Source of the DNA: Flavobacteriaceae bacterium
GTDB lineage: Bacteria > Bacteroidota > Bacteroidia > Flavobacteriales > Flavobacteriaceae
Direction of reading: 5' to 3'
NCBI GenBank assembly: GCA_013215105.1
Contig: JABSPL010000208.1
Location: 17,624 to 81,623, forward strand
Length of the DNA: 64,000 nt
Shown here: piece by piece, positions 53,851-62,875 of the stretch
How positions within the stretch are numbered: the stretch's first letter is position 1
How the letters are laid out: every line of letters begins with the position of its first letter
The notes under the pieces: model-generated
What the model was told of the DNA's origin: nothing
The model's input: the letters and a program-made list of their open reading frames with translations, nothing else
The model's database searches: none
Translations under genes and position numbers: made by a program

Positions 53851-54333
53851 TTATTGTTTTGGAAAAAAACGTTTGTGCCAGCTTTCTATAGCAGGTATTT
53901 CCCACTGATATTCAAACTCTACTTTTGTGTTTATAAGGTTGTTAAATATAATCGTGTTTGGAGAAACTGATTTTACTTTAGCAAGCTTCTTAAAATCTTT
54001 CAAGTCTTGGTATTGAACATGCTCTCCTTGTTTGAAACAAACATTTAGTTTGTCTAACAATACAAGGTCGTGTTTTTTCTCCAACAACTGCATGAAGTCT
54101 GATAACTTATTAGACGCTTCTACTGACAATTCTTGTTTTTGGTCTACAAAAAATATCAAAAACCTGTCGTATTTTAGTTTAAAATGAGAATTGACAAGTA
54201 CATCACCAAGCATCCATTCTTCTAAAAATTGTTCTATATTAGCATTAAGTTCCTCTAGTTCTGTTTTGTAAAACTTACGACTACTAGGAAAGATGAAAAC
54301 TCTCGCATCATCTGTAAAAAGGGAATATTCCAT
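53851..54333 (-). CDS. Conserved Bacteroidota protein (often misnamed 'ABC transporter ATPase')
   Basis: Soluble protein of 160 aa that I recognise as a conserved flavobacterial family. Characteristic parts are ARVFIFPSSRKFYKTELEELNANIEQFLEEW, FKLKYDRFLIFFVDQ, LLDKLNVCFKQGEHVQYQDLKDFKKLAK, SPNTIIFNNLI and the ending WEIPAIESWHKRFF. Databases often call it an ABC transporter ATPase, but no Walker motif is present, so that name is wrong. It precedes the phenylalanine hydroxylase gene by 19 bp on the same strand and may share its transcript. Function unknown. Confidence 0.85.
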   Translation of the reverse strand: MEYSLFTDDARVFIFPSSRKFYKTELEELNANIEQFLEEWMLGDVLVNSHFKLKYDRFLIFFVDQKQELSVEASNKLSDFMQLLEKKHDLVLLDKLNVCFKQGEHVQYQDLKDFKKLAKVKSVSPNTIIFNNLINTKVEFEYQWEIPAIESWHKRFFPKQ

Positions 54334-54431
54334 TTAATTAAAATCTTATTTTGGGTCAAAAATAAGATTTATTAAGTTAATAACTGTAAATGAGAGTGGG
54401 AAAATTTATCTTTACCAAAAAAAATAAAATA

Positions 54432-54908
54432 ATGAACACAACCATCACTAGTCAGACCAACGAAAAGGAATTAAATGCCTTCAGGGAACTAAACTTAGCT
54501 TGGCTTGAAAAGTTTTTTGAAGTAGAAGCCTACGATAACGAAGTATTAAATAACCCTAATAAATATATTTTAGAAAAAAAAGGTCAAATATTTTCGATAC
54601 TATACAAAGATGAAATAATAGGAACCGTAGCACTTATGTATAACGAACTAGAAGAATTAGAGTTTACCAAAATGGCTGTTTCTGAAGAGTTTCAAGGAAA
54701 AGGATTAGGTAAAAAACTGATGCTTTATGTTATAGAAAAAGCAAAAGAAATGAAGGTAAAAGAACTTATTTTATATTCTAACACCTCTCTAGAACCTGCT
54801 ATTAATCTGTACAAAAAAGTAGGCTTTATAGAAATAGACAAGGGTGAAACCTCTTACCAAAGATGTAATATAAAAATGAGTTTAGATCTTTTTTTAACCT
54901 TAAATTAA
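54432..54908 (+). CDS. GNAT-family N-acetyltransferase
   Basis: Acetyltransferase of 158 aa starting at the ATG at 54432; a frame from 54390 is less likely since its extra residues do not match the family. The acetyl-CoA loop is MAVSEEFQGKGLGKKLMLYVIEKAKE, followed by LILYSNTSLEPAINLYKKVGFIEID. The central IIGTVALMYNELEELEFTKMAV strand is typical. The acceptor is unknown. It lies divergently from the conserved gene at 54333. Confidence 0.92.
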   Translation: MNTTITSQTNEKELNAFRELNLAWLEKFFEVEAYDNEVLNNPNKYILEKKGQIFSILYKDEIIGTVALMYNELEELEFTKMAVSEEFQGKGLGKKLMLYVIEKAKEMKVKELILYSNTSLEPAINLYKKVGFIEIDKGETSYQRCNIKMSLDLFLTLN

Positions 54909-54929
54909 ACATATAAATATTAGGTTATA

Positions 54930-55478
54930 TTATGTCCTAACACAATAAACTATATAATACCGAGGGTAAAACAACCTAAGTATTGGTCTTATTCCTAGCT
55001 TAAATATGGGACTAGCCCATTTTTCTTGTTTTACTATTTTCCAGCCCGCTTTGTCCAATAACATTTCTAACTGCCTCGGTTCAAACTCATGATAATGCCT
55101 GTCGTAAGGATCTTTTTCGTTCCAATAAGCGGTAGTAAACCATAATTTAAGAGGCACCGATATTATTAATTTACTAGCTTTAATATTTTTTAATAAAGGA
55201 AATGGAGACACCAAATGTTCTAATATTTCGAATGCTGTGACTATATCGTAATCTGGTTTTTTAACTATATCATAGTCCAAATCTAAATCAAGACCTATAT
55301 CACTATTATCAACTTTAGAAACCTTTTCTGACAGTAATTTACTCATAGGATTAATAGGCCCTAAATCTAATACCCTATCATTTTCTTTTAAAATACTTTC
55401 GCAAAAAGATAGAGTTTTTACAAACCTAGATTTATGAGTTGAATTGTATTTACTGTTAGTTTTTATTTCTTTATTCAT
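54930..55478 (-). CDS. Class I SAM-dependent methyltransferase
   Basis: Methyltransferase-fold protein of 182 aa. The SAM-binding motif is RVLDLGPINPMSKLL, the acidic strand DYDIVTAFEILEHL, and DRHYHEFEPRQLEMLLDKAGWKIV shows the late part of the fold. I start at the ATG at 55478. A TTG at 55523 used by automatic readings is in fact the TTG of a perfect promoter (TTG at 55523-55521, -7 box at 55501-55494), leaving a leader of about 10 nt. The substrate is unknown. Confidence 0.85.
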   Translation of the reverse strand: MNKEIKTNSKYNSTHKSRFVKTLSFCESILKENDRVLDLGPINPMSKLLSEKVSKVDNSDIGLDLDLDYDIVKKPDYDIVTAFEILEHLVSPFPLLKNIKASKLIISVPLKLWFTTAYWNEKDPYDRHYHEFEPRQLEMLLDKAGWKIVKQEKWASPIFKLGIRPILRLFYPRYYIVYCVRT

Positions 55479-55493
55479 ATTTGTTTTTCCTAC

Positions 55494-55523
55494 CAAATAT
55501 AACAAATATCTTATCAAAACCAA
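55494..55523 (-). promoter_or_regulatory. Consensus promoter of the methyltransferase gene
   Basis: On the minus strand: TTG at 55523-55521, exactly 19 bp, then TATATTTG at 55501-55494. Confidence 0.8.
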
Positions 55524-55632
55524 GTAATAATATTAAATAAGCAATCTTGTTTTTAAAAAACACAACAACAATATACATACTAAATTATTTTTAAAACTAA
55601 AAAAACCATAGCCCTATATTCTCTTTAATATT

Positions 55633-55640
55633 TATATTTG
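55633..55640 (+). promoter_or_regulatory. -7 box of the GT9 gene
   Basis: TATATTTG, 18 bp before the ATG at 55659; no TTG at the expected spacing. Confidence 0.55.
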
Positions 55641-55658
55641 TGTTTTTATACCTGAACA

Positions 55659-56750
55659 ATGAAGAAACATATATTAATAATAAGAATGTCGGCAATGGGC
55701 GACGTGGCCATGACTGCTCCTGTAATAAAAGCATTTGCTAGTAAATACCCTGAAACAAAAATAACGTTGGTTTCAAGAGTGTTTTTTAAACCTCTTTTTA
55801 AAGAAATACCTAACCTTAACTTTTTTGAAGTTGACCTAAAGAAAAGACATAAAGGGATTTTAGGAATATATAGACTTTCCAAAGACTTATTGAAACTAAA
55901 CATAGACTTTATTGCCGATTTACATTACGTATTACGCTCTCGTATCTTATGTATATTTATGAGTTCTTCTGTGCAACAAATAAGTCAACTAGACAAAGCA
56001 CGAGATGAAAAAAAAGAGCTAACCAGAGAAACCAATAAAACATGGAAACCACTCAGAAGTATGCATCTAAGGTATGCCGATGTGTTTTCGAACCTAGGTA
56101 TGCCTTTGATAATAAATAAAAAATCGAATCTTAAAAAGCAGGATATAAACAACAATATGACCGATGTTTTAGGTAATAAAAACGATAAAAAATGGATAGG
56201 AATAGCTCCTTTTGCTTTTTACAAAACAAAATCGTATCCATTTGAGAAAATAGAAAAATTAATAGAATTACTATCTGCTAATAATCAGTATCAGATAATA
56301 TTATTCGGAGGAGGAAAAGATCAAAAAACTAAAATGGACATATTGTCTGATAAGTTCACCAATGTATATACTTTCTGTGGTATTATTAGTTTTCCTGACG
56401 AATTAAAACTTATATCTAACTTAGATATTATGCTAAGTATGGACTCCGCAAACGGTCATTTTAGTGCTATGTATGGAGTACCTACCGTTACTGTTTGGGG
56501 ACTTACGCATCCTTATTGTGGTTTTACTCCATTTATGCAACCTATAGAAAATAGTATAACTCCTGACAGAAAAATATTTCCTCAATTACCAAATTCTACT
56601 CATGGAAACAAAGAATTTGAAGGTTTTGAAAAGGTTTGGGATACCATAAAGGTTGAGACTATTTATGATAAAGTGGTGAGTTTATTGAAGAAATCTCTCA
56701 TTATAAAATTATTTTCCCGAGATATTATATATAAATATCTCGGGAATTAA
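55659..56750 (+). CDS. Glycosyltransferase family 9 (LPS heptosyltransferase-like)
   Basis: Cytoplasmic, membrane-associated transferase of 363 aa with a GT-B fold. The N-terminus ILIIRMSAMGDVAMTAPVIKAFASKYP and the C-terminal SMDSANGHFSAMYGVPTVTVWGLTHPYCGFTPF are GT9 hallmarks, along with WIGIAPFAFYKTKSYPFEKIEKLIELL. It should add heptose or a similar sugar to the lipid A-core. It is monocistronic here and ends just before the convergent PD40 gene. Confidence 0.94.
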   Translation: MKKHILIIRMSAMGDVAMTAPVIKAFASKYPETKITLVSRVFFKPLFKEIPNLNFFEVDLKKRHKGILGIYRLSKDLLKLNIDFIADLHYVLRSRILCIFMSSSVQQISQLDKARDEKKELTRETNKTWKPLRSMHLRYADVFSNLGMPLIINKKSNLKKQDINNNMTDVLGNKNDKKWIGIAPFAFYKTKSYPFEKIEKLIELLSANNQYQIILFGGGKDQKTKMDILSDKFTNVYTFCGIISFPDELKLISNLDIMLSMDSANGHFSAMYGVPTVTVWGLTHPYCGFTPFMQPIENSITPDRKIFPQLPNSTHGNKEFEGFEKVWDTIKVETIYDKVVSLLKKSLIIKLFSRDIIYKYLGN

Positions 56751-56760
56751 TTCTAATTAT

Positions 56761-57696
56761 TTACCTCAAAAACTCCTCACTAAGAGACACCTTATATATT
56801 TTACTATGCCCATTTTTCGGCTTATTAATCTCTTTTACAACATCGACTATATGTTTAAAATCTTGAACCTTTTTAAAATCACTCCTCTTACTTGTAAAAT
56901 ATAGAGTCATAGTGCTTGTATCTACAAACGGACAATAGTCCATATATCTAGAATTAATATTCTTCCCTAAGTTTTTAGCTTTAGTCCATTTATTGTTCTT
57001 ATCTTTCAGACTTATATACATATCACCACTTCCAAAACCATCTTTTCGGTTGTATCCACTAAAAATAATAAATTTCTCATCCGCAGAAATATATGCATTA
57101 AACTCATAACTTTCGGTGTTTATAGAATCACTTAACGATACAGGTTTCGAATATAAATCGTCAGCCCAAACACTGCAAAAAATATCATCTTTACCTTTAG
57201 CATTGGGATTGTCACTAGTAAAATACATATTATTATTACTAGCTACAGAAGGATAAAACTCATCATAACTAGTGTTAACAGGAGAACCTACGTTAATAGG
57301 ATTTCCCCATTCAGAGTTTATATTATCTCGTTCTACATACCAAATATCAAAATCTTTTGGTTTACTTGTGTTGTCTAAAGGCCTATTAGAAGCAAAATAT
57401 AATTTCAAATTATCTACAGAAAGAAATGGCTCCATATCTTCGTACTTACCCGAAAAAGACATTATCTCAGGAGAATTCCAATTACCATTCATCTTTCTTA
57501 TATGAACCAATACCGAGACTTCTGCCAAAGGACTCTGTACAGTAGCATAAGCAAAATTCCCGTCCGATGAAATAGCAATATCTCTTACATTATGAAAATC
57601 ATGCAAAGAAACTATGGCAGGTACTACTTCTTTATTGTTCTGAGAATATATATTATTAAAAAGACATATACTAAGTATAAAAGTTAATATTTTCAT
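56761..57696 (-). CDS. Exported PD40/WD40-like beta-propeller protein
   Basis: Exported protein of 311 aa with a signal peptide (1-18, IYSQ). The mature part is a series of PD40-type blades: DIAISSDGNFAYATV, EPFLSVDNLKLYFASNR, FYPSVASNNNMYFTSDNP, FNAYISADEKFIIFSGYNR, YCPFVDTSTMTLYFTSKR. This TolB-like propeller is common in Bacteroidota envelope proteins, but the OmpA domain that often follows is absent. Role unknown. A full promoter (TTG-N19-TATATTTG) precedes it. Confidence 0.85.
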   Translation of the reverse strand: MKILTFILSICLFNNIYSQNNKEVVPAIVSLHDFHNVRDIAISSDGNFAYATVQSPLAEVSVLVHIRKMNGNWNSPEIMSFSGKYEDMEPFLSVDNLKLYFASNRPLDNTSKPKDFDIWYVERDNINSEWGNPINVGSPVNTSYDEFYPSVASNNNMYFTSDNPNAKGKDDIFCSVWADDLYSKPVSLSDSINTESYEFNAYISADEKFIIFSGYNRKDGFGSGDMYISLKDKNNKWTKAKNLGKNINSRYMDYCPFVDTSTMTLYFTSKRSDFKKVQDFKHIVDVVKEINKPKNGHSKIYKVSLSEEFLR

Positions 57697-57752
57697 TTTT
57701 CAAAAGGTTTTATAATTAAATTAAACATATGTAAAACTTATTTTTTACAAGT

Positions 57753-57782
57753 CAAATATAGTAATCTTATTTGTTTTCACAA
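57753..57782 (-). promoter_or_regulatory. Consensus promoter of the PD40 gene
   Basis: On the minus strand: TTG at 57782-57780, exactly 19 bp, TATATTTG at 57760-57753; the ATG is at 57696. Confidence 0.8.
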
Positions 57783-57807
57783 GTTTATTGGATTTCAAAA
57801 CATATAA

Positions 57808-59961
57808 TTACAAATTATCTAACTGATTTGAGTTCTTATTATCGGAAATAGTCCAGAAAAAACCTACAAACACAAACCTATCAGCTGTTGGTAATATTGC
57901 TTTACGAGTATATATTCCGTCTTTATTTATATTGTTTTTGTAGTTATAACCATATACATTATCAGTCCCCATTACATTGTCTAACGATATATAAAGTATT
58001 TTTTGCTGAGTAATAAGATAAGCCCAACTGAGACTCATATTATTATAATTCTTAGTTTTACCTGACATAAAACTAGTTTCATTAGGGTTATCATAAGGCC
58101 TTCCTGTAGCAAAAGAATAACTAAAACCTAACTGCGACCTCAACTTAGGAAACCATCGTTTACCTACCAAAGATATATTGTGTTTACTTACAAAAGGCAA
58201 TAAAGCTTCGTTCTCATAATAAGAATAATCACGTTTAGTATCGGTGAAAGAATACGAAAGCCAATAGTCCCAATATTTGAAAGTTTTAGAATCTCTCCAA
58301 AACAAATCGACTCCTTTGGCATAACCATAACCTTTGTTATTATGATTGGTTTCCATATAGTTTTCAATATCGTATTTGACCAAATTATCATACTTTTTAT
58401 AATACAACTCAGCTCTTAACATTTGCTTGTCTTTTTTGTACAAATAATTAAAGATAAAATGTTCGCTTCGTTCCAAAGATAAAATATTATTATACTTAAT
58501 ATATTCATCTTTCGGATCCTGATCAAACACTCCGTAAGCCATAGATATCTGCGATTTTTTCGAGAATTTATACGCCAAAGCCAATCTTGTATTCAACTCC
58601 GAATCGGATATTCTGTAGCTGTAATTATATCTCAAACCTAGTTTCAAAGCAAAGTATTTAGACAAGAAAACCTCATTTTCGGCAAAAGCGGCAAAGTTGT
58701 CTTTTTGTAATTCTATATTTCCTTCAAAATATTCAGAACTGATATAATCAGAATATTTATTGTTAAACCTCTCCACTCCTACTATAGTTTTAAAAGTATT
58801 CGACCAGTTAGTTTTTAACTTAACTTTCATGTGTTCAGACCTTTCTTTAGCTTTAATATAAGTAGTGTACTGCTTAGTCCTATTAGTGTTTGAAGACAAA
58901 GAAATACCTGTAAAAACTGTAGACCGACCGGTTAGTATATATTTATAATTGATGTTTGTATAAATATTTTTATCCTTTATATCTACATTTATAGGTAATT
59001 TATAATTAATATCTTCTACATTCAACCCCATATTAGTATTAGAATAACCAAAGTATATTTTAAGAAAACTATTTTCCGCTTTCTGTCTAAAAACCACCTC
59101 TCCACTAAACACTTCTGCAGGCTTTTCCCAGTCTAGTTTGTCAGGAAAAAGTGCCTCATAACCAGCCAAATTTATATAAGAAGTATTAACAGACAAAGAA
59201 GTGTTTTCGTTCCAAATTTTGTTTTTTGCAAGTCCAGCACCTAAGGTCATAACAGATATATTTGTACTATTTTCGACAGGCATATCTATAGTATTTAACA
59301 ACAAAACACTAGACAAAGCTTGACCGTATTCCGCAGAAAAACCACCTGTACTAAAGGTAAGTCCTTTGAACAAAAAAGGAGAAAAACGCCCCCTAACAGG
59401 AGTACTACCACTACCAGTAGTGTATGGCTTGAAAACCCTTAAGCCATCTATAAAAGTTTGTGTTTCGTAAGCCTCGCCCCCTCTCACTAGCAACCTACCG
59501 TTTTCGCCTGCTTGTTGTGTTCCTGGTAAAGTTTTAAATGCCGCTATATAATCGCCTGCTGCACCTGCTGTGGTTACTATATCGAGTGGTTTCAATACTG
59601 CTGACTTTGCCTGGTCATTAGCTTTGAACGAACCTGTGTTCAACTCTACAACTCCCAAACCTGTTGCCGATTCTCTCATTATAATTTTCAGACCTGACAT
59701 TTTCGAAACATCTATTTTTAGGTTTATTTCTTCGTATCCTAAGTTACTGAAATTCAAAGTTTGTATGTTTTCTTCATAAGTAGTAAAAGAAAACTCTCCG
59801 TTTTGGTCGGTAGATGCTCCGTCATAAGTTCCTACTATAAATATATTAGCTCCCATTATAGGCTCTCCTTTTCGGTCTGTAACTTTCCCTGTTATTTTGG
59901 TCTGTCCAAAGCCTAAAACTCCTATCAAAATAGTTACTAATAATAATTTAAGTGATTTCAT
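57808..59961 (-). CDS. TonB-dependent outer-membrane receptor
   Basis: Outer-membrane receptor of 717 aa, started at the ATG at 59961, which gives the better signal peptide (MKSLKLLLVTILIGVLGFGQ). Residues about 20-105 are a carboxypeptidase-regulatory-like domain (ITGKVTDRKGEPIMGANIFIVGTYDGASTDQNGEFSF). A plug domain follows (DIVTTAGAAGDYIAAFKTLPGTQQAGENGRLLVRGGEAYETQTFIDGLRV), then a beta barrel ending in an aromatic/FFW-type strand. It lacks a SusD partner next to it, so it more likely takes up iron complexes, cofactors or peptides than glycans. The substrate is unknown. Confidence 0.93.
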   Translation of the reverse strand: MKSLKLLLVTILIGVLGFGQTKITGKVTDRKGEPIMGANIFIVGTYDGASTDQNGEFSFTTYEENIQTLNFSNLGYEEINLKIDVSKMSGLKIIMRESATGLGVVELNTGSFKANDQAKSAVLKPLDIVTTAGAAGDYIAAFKTLPGTQQAGENGRLLVRGGEAYETQTFIDGLRVFKPYTTGSGSTPVRGRFSPFLFKGLTFSTGGFSAEYGQALSSVLLLNTIDMPVENSTNISVMTLGAGLAKNKIWNENTSLSVNTSYINLAGYEALFPDKLDWEKPAEVFSGEVVFRQKAENSFLKIYFGYSNTNMGLNVEDINYKLPINVDIKDKNIYTNINYKYILTGRSTVFTGISLSSNTNRTKQYTTYIKAKERSEHMKVKLKTNWSNTFKTIVGVERFNNKYSDYISSEYFEGNIELQKDNFAAFAENEVFLSKYFALKLGLRYNYSYRISDSELNTRLALAYKFSKKSQISMAYGVFDQDPKDEYIKYNNILSLERSEHFIFNYLYKKDKQMLRAELYYKKYDNLVKYDIENYMETNHNNKGYGYAKGVDLFWRDSKTFKYWDYWLSYSFTDTKRDYSYYENEALLPFVSKHNISLVGKRWFPKLRSQLGFSYSFATGRPYDNPNETSFMSGKTKNYNNMSLSWAYLITQQKILYISLDNVMGTDNVYGYNYKNNINKDGIYTRKAILPTADRFVFVGFFWTISDNKNSNQLDNL

Positions 59962-60201
59962 TTTTATTTTATTTATAGGCAAAGGTTGCGTATAAATAAT
60001 GATATATATAAAATATGATTCTCAACTGTAGAAAAAAGTATATGAATTGATTATTTGGTGATATCGAATATCTATTTAGTCTAAAAACAATAAATAGATG
60101 GATAAAAAACTAAAACTCATTGGCTTTTAGTTTCAGGTTGTACTTTGATTGTTCTATTAAACATTAAACTTCTAAACAACAAAAGTTTAATACTGTTTTA
60201 G

Positions 60202-60288
60202 CAGAGGGGAAGGGATTCGAACCCTCGTTACGCTTACACGTAAACACGCTTTCCAGGCGTGCGCCTTAAACCACTCGGCCACCCCTCT
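60202..60288 (-). tRNA. tRNA-Ser (anticodon GGA)
   Basis: An 87-nt tRNA with a 7-bp acceptor stem (AGAGGGG/CCCCTCT), anticodon loop CTGGAAA giving GGA, the long variable arm typical of tRNA-Ser, and the T-loop TTCGAAT. CCA is not encoded. It reads UCC and UCU codons. Confidence 0.96.
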
Positions 60289-60355
60289 TTATTTTGCCCA
60301 AAAAAACAACCTACGAATATAGATTGCTTTTTTGAATACTTTTATGTACCGAAAA

Positions 60356-60559
60356 CTACTTTTTGTCTTCTATTTTCTTGTCTTCTTCTTTTTTGTCTTC
60401 TTTTTCGTCTTCTTTGGTTGCCGATTTAAATTCTTTTATTCCAGTTCCCAATCCTTTCATCAATTCAGGTATTTTACGTCCTCCGAAAAGTAATATAACA
60501 ACACCCAAGACTATCAAAGTTTGATAACCTCCCATGAATAAAAATGTATTAAAAGTCAT
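60356..60559 (-). CDS. tatA: Twin-arginine translocase subunit TatA/TatE
   Basis: Inner-membrane protein of 67 aa that forms the pore part of the Tat system for folded proteins. One N-terminal membrane helix ([29 protein letters not shown]) leads into the amphipathic helix and a highly charged Lys/Asp/Glu tail. FGGRKIPEL is the TatA hinge. tatC is not nearby. A minus-strand -7 box (TACATTTG) lies at 60580-60587. Confidence 0.95.
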   Translation of the reverse strand: MTFNTFLFMGGYQTLIVLGVVILLFGGRKIPELMKGLGTGIKEFKSATKEDEKEDKKEEDKKIEDKK

Positions 60560-60579
60560 AATGATATAATTTTATTCTG

Positions 60580-60587
60580 CAAATGTA
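60580..60587 (-). promoter_or_regulatory. -7 box of tatA
   Basis: TACATTTG on the minus strand, 20 bp before the ATG at 60559; no TTG at the expected distance. Confidence 0.5.
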
Positions 60588-60611
60588 CTAATTTATATAC
60601 TATATATAAAA

Positions 60612-61319
60612 TTATACTTGCTTTTTAGTTCTAACAGTTCTTTGCTCTATTCTTTTCTCATAATTCTTACCCTCAAATATCCTGTTTACAAATATCCCAG
60701 GAGTATGTATTTCATTAGGGTCCAAGCTACCAACGGGAACTAATTCGTCTACCTCGGCTACCGTTATCTTACCTGCCATAGCCATCATAGGGTTAAAGTT
60801 TCTAGCAGTTCCTTTAAAAACTAAGTTACCAGCAGCGTCTCCTTTCCACGCTTTTACAAAAGAAAACTGAGTGTCGAAAGCATGCTCTAAAACATACATT
60901 TTACCATCAAATTCTCTAGTTTCTTTACCCTCTGCCACCTCAGTACCGTAACCTGCAGGAGTATAAAAAGCCGGAATACCAGCCCCAGTAGCTCTACAAC
61001 GCTCAGCCAAAGTACCTTGGGGTATTAATTCAACGTCCAATTCTCCGCTTAGCATTTGCCTTTCGAACTCGTCGTTTTCGCCAACATACGAAGATACCAT
61101 TTTCTTTATTTGTTTTTTCTGAAGTAATAAACCTAAACCAAAATCGTCAACACCTGCATTGTTCGAAATACAAGTCAAATCCTTAGTTCCCAAACGAACT
61201 AATTCGCTTATACAGTTTTCAGGAATACCACACAAGCCAAAGCCTCCTAGCATAAAATCCATACCGTCTTTTACTCCTTCTAATGCCTCTTCTACTCCTT
61301 TTACAGTTTTATCTATCAT
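60612..61319 (-). CDS. 3-oxoacid CoA-transferase subunit A
   Basis: Alpha subunit of a class I CoA-transferase, 235 aa, started at the ATG at 61319 (MIDKTVKG...), which fits the family better than an ATG 24 bp upstream. The motif [13 protein letters not shown] and the [26 protein letters not shown] segment are diagnostic of succinyl-CoA:3-ketoacid transferases. The catalytic glutamate is on subunit B. That gene normally follows directly, but tatA and a tRNA follow instead. Confidence 0.95.
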   Translation of the reverse strand: MIDKTVKGVEEALEGVKDGMDFMLGGFGLCGIPENCISELVRLGTKDLTCISNNAGVDDFGLGLLLQKKQIKKMVSSYVGENDEFERQMLSGELDVELIPQGTLAERCRATGAGIPAFYTPAGYGTEVAEGKETREFDGKMYVLEHAFDTQFSFVKAWKGDAAGNLVFKGTARNFNPMMAMAGKITVAEVDELVPVGSLDPNEIHTPGIFVNRIFEGKNYEKRIEQRTVRTKKQV

Positions 61320-61453
61320 AATAAATATAGTTATATATAACAATCGGAAAATTACAAATTTTATTGGTATTAAAGATGTTTTATACAGTTTTTATGGAGT
61401 AGTTACATTGAATAACAATAATTAAACTTCATATATAATCTGTTTTTTTATAA

Positions 61454-62875
61454 TTATTCATCACAATCTACATCACCCAAATAGCTTATTTTAGTACCAT
61501 AATAACTCCCACTGCTATTAATTATATTCAAATCCCATATGCTTTGAGGTAAACATTTTAACATATAATTATTTGATATATTCATACTGGTAAGAGATAT
61601 AAGTTCCCCTATACTTTCTGGAATATATGTAAGCCTATAATTACTTCTGATATCCAGAATATACAGAGAGGTTAGCTTACTCATATCTTGTGGTATTGAT
61701 GTTAATTTGTAATTATTTGATATATTTAAACTAGTAAGCGAGATTAAGTTACCTATACTATTGGGTATAGAAATCAAACTTTCATTCCCTTTTATAGTAA
61801 GGCTAACAAGAGAAGATAAATTACCTGTGTTTTCTGGGATAGACATCAGCTTATCGTTATTTTGTATTTCCAAACTAGTGAGTGAATTCAATTTAGATAT
61901 ACTCTCAGGAATATCTGTCAAACTATTATTTGCTGATATACTTAATGTATCAAGAGAAGCCATATTACCTATGTTCTTTGGAAGATTCTTTAATTTTTTA
62001 ATAGCTGCTATACTTAATTTTTTCAAAGAAGTCAAATCACATATACTTTTTGGAAGAGAAATCATATCATTCATACCTGCTATATTCAAACTAGTAAGAG
62101 AACTAAGACTACCTATATTTTTGGGCAGAGATATTAGTTTATAATTAGCCATTATATATAATTTCTTAAGGTTAATTAAGTTTGCTATACTTTTATCTGT
62201 AAAGAAGAGTAAAGCTTCATTATAAAAAACATTTAGATTTACAAGAGAAGGAATATTACTTATAGTTTCAGGAACTGATAATAAACTTTTGTTACCCATA
62301 ATATTTAAATTAACCAGAGAAGGTAAATCATCTAATATTACAGATGTCATTTTATCGTTAAACTCTAATGATAAATCAGTAATAGAAGGTAAACCATGTA
62401 AATTTATAGATCTAACATTAGACATCCCTGATATATTTAAGCTTTTAAGAGAACTAATCTTGTTTATTTTTCCTGATATAGTTTCTAAATCATCTAAGCT
62501 ATACAAAGACAATTCTATTAAACTCTTTAAATCTCCTATACTATCTGGAAGTTTACTGATACCACAATTGTATATACTCAGATAAAATATTCTATTATCA
62601 TCATTTGTTTTTATATGTATCTTTTTACCTTTAGTCATAATCACTACCAAGTTTTCCATATCTCTAGCAGAAACATCGCTTAATTTGGACTTCCATTCTA
62701 TATTATCTATTTTTTCATCTCCAGTTATGACGTTTTTTATAAGGTCTTTTATTACCATATAATCGGTAGAGTAATTTAAGGTGTATTCTTCTTTATTTAT
62801 ATTATGAGGCTTGTTTTCAGCGTAAATAAAACTAACAAACGTAAATAATAATATTACTAATTTAAATGATTTCAT
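61454..62875 (-). CDS. Exported leucine-rich-repeat protein
   Basis: Exported protein of 473 aa with a signal peptide (1-19, FIYAEN). A non-repeat N-terminal region (20-105) is followed by about 14 leucine-rich repeats with a 23-24-residue period, e.g. LPKNIGNMASLDTLSISANNSLTDI, IPESISKLNSLTSLEIQNNDKLMSI. The repeat is close to the 'bacterial/plant' LxxLPxxIGxLxxLxxLxIxxN type. No sorting domain or anchor is seen; the C-terminus has a short capping region ending GDVDCDE. It could be a secreted binding or adhesion protein. A -7 box (TATATTTG) lies at 62917-62924. Confidence 0.9.
   Translation of the reverse strand: MKSFKLVILLFTFVSFIYAENKPHNINKEEYTLNYSTDYMVIKDLIKNVITGDEKIDNIEWKSKLSDVSARDMENLVVIMTKGKKIHIKTNDDNRIFYLSIYNCGISKLPDSIGDLKSLIELSLYSLDDLETISGKINKISSLKSLNISGMSNVRSINLHGLPSITDLSLEFNDKMTSVILDDLPSLVNLNIMGNKSLLSVPETISNIPSLVNLNVFYNEALLFFTDKSIANLINLKKLYIMANYKLISLPKNIGSLSSLTSLNIAGMNDMISLPKSICDLTSLKKLSIAAIKKLKNLPKNIGNMASLDTLSISANNSLTDIPESISKLNSLTSLEIQNNDKLMSIPENTGNLSSLVSLTIKGNESLISIPNSIGNLISLTSLNISNNYKLTSIPQDMSKLTSLYILDIRSNYRLTYIPESIGELISLTSMNISNNYMLKCLPQSIWDLNIINSSGSYYGTKISYLGDVDCDE

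Noticed and set aside
53851..54333. Database-style name 'ABC transporter ATPase' for the 160-aa protein
   Set aside because: No Walker A, Walker B or signature motif is present; the name is a propagated error.
60163..60191. 9-bp inverted repeat (ATTAAACTT/AAGTTTAAT) near the tRNA-Ser
   Set aside because: AT-only, no T run after it on either strand, and upstream of no gene in the needed direction; probably chance.
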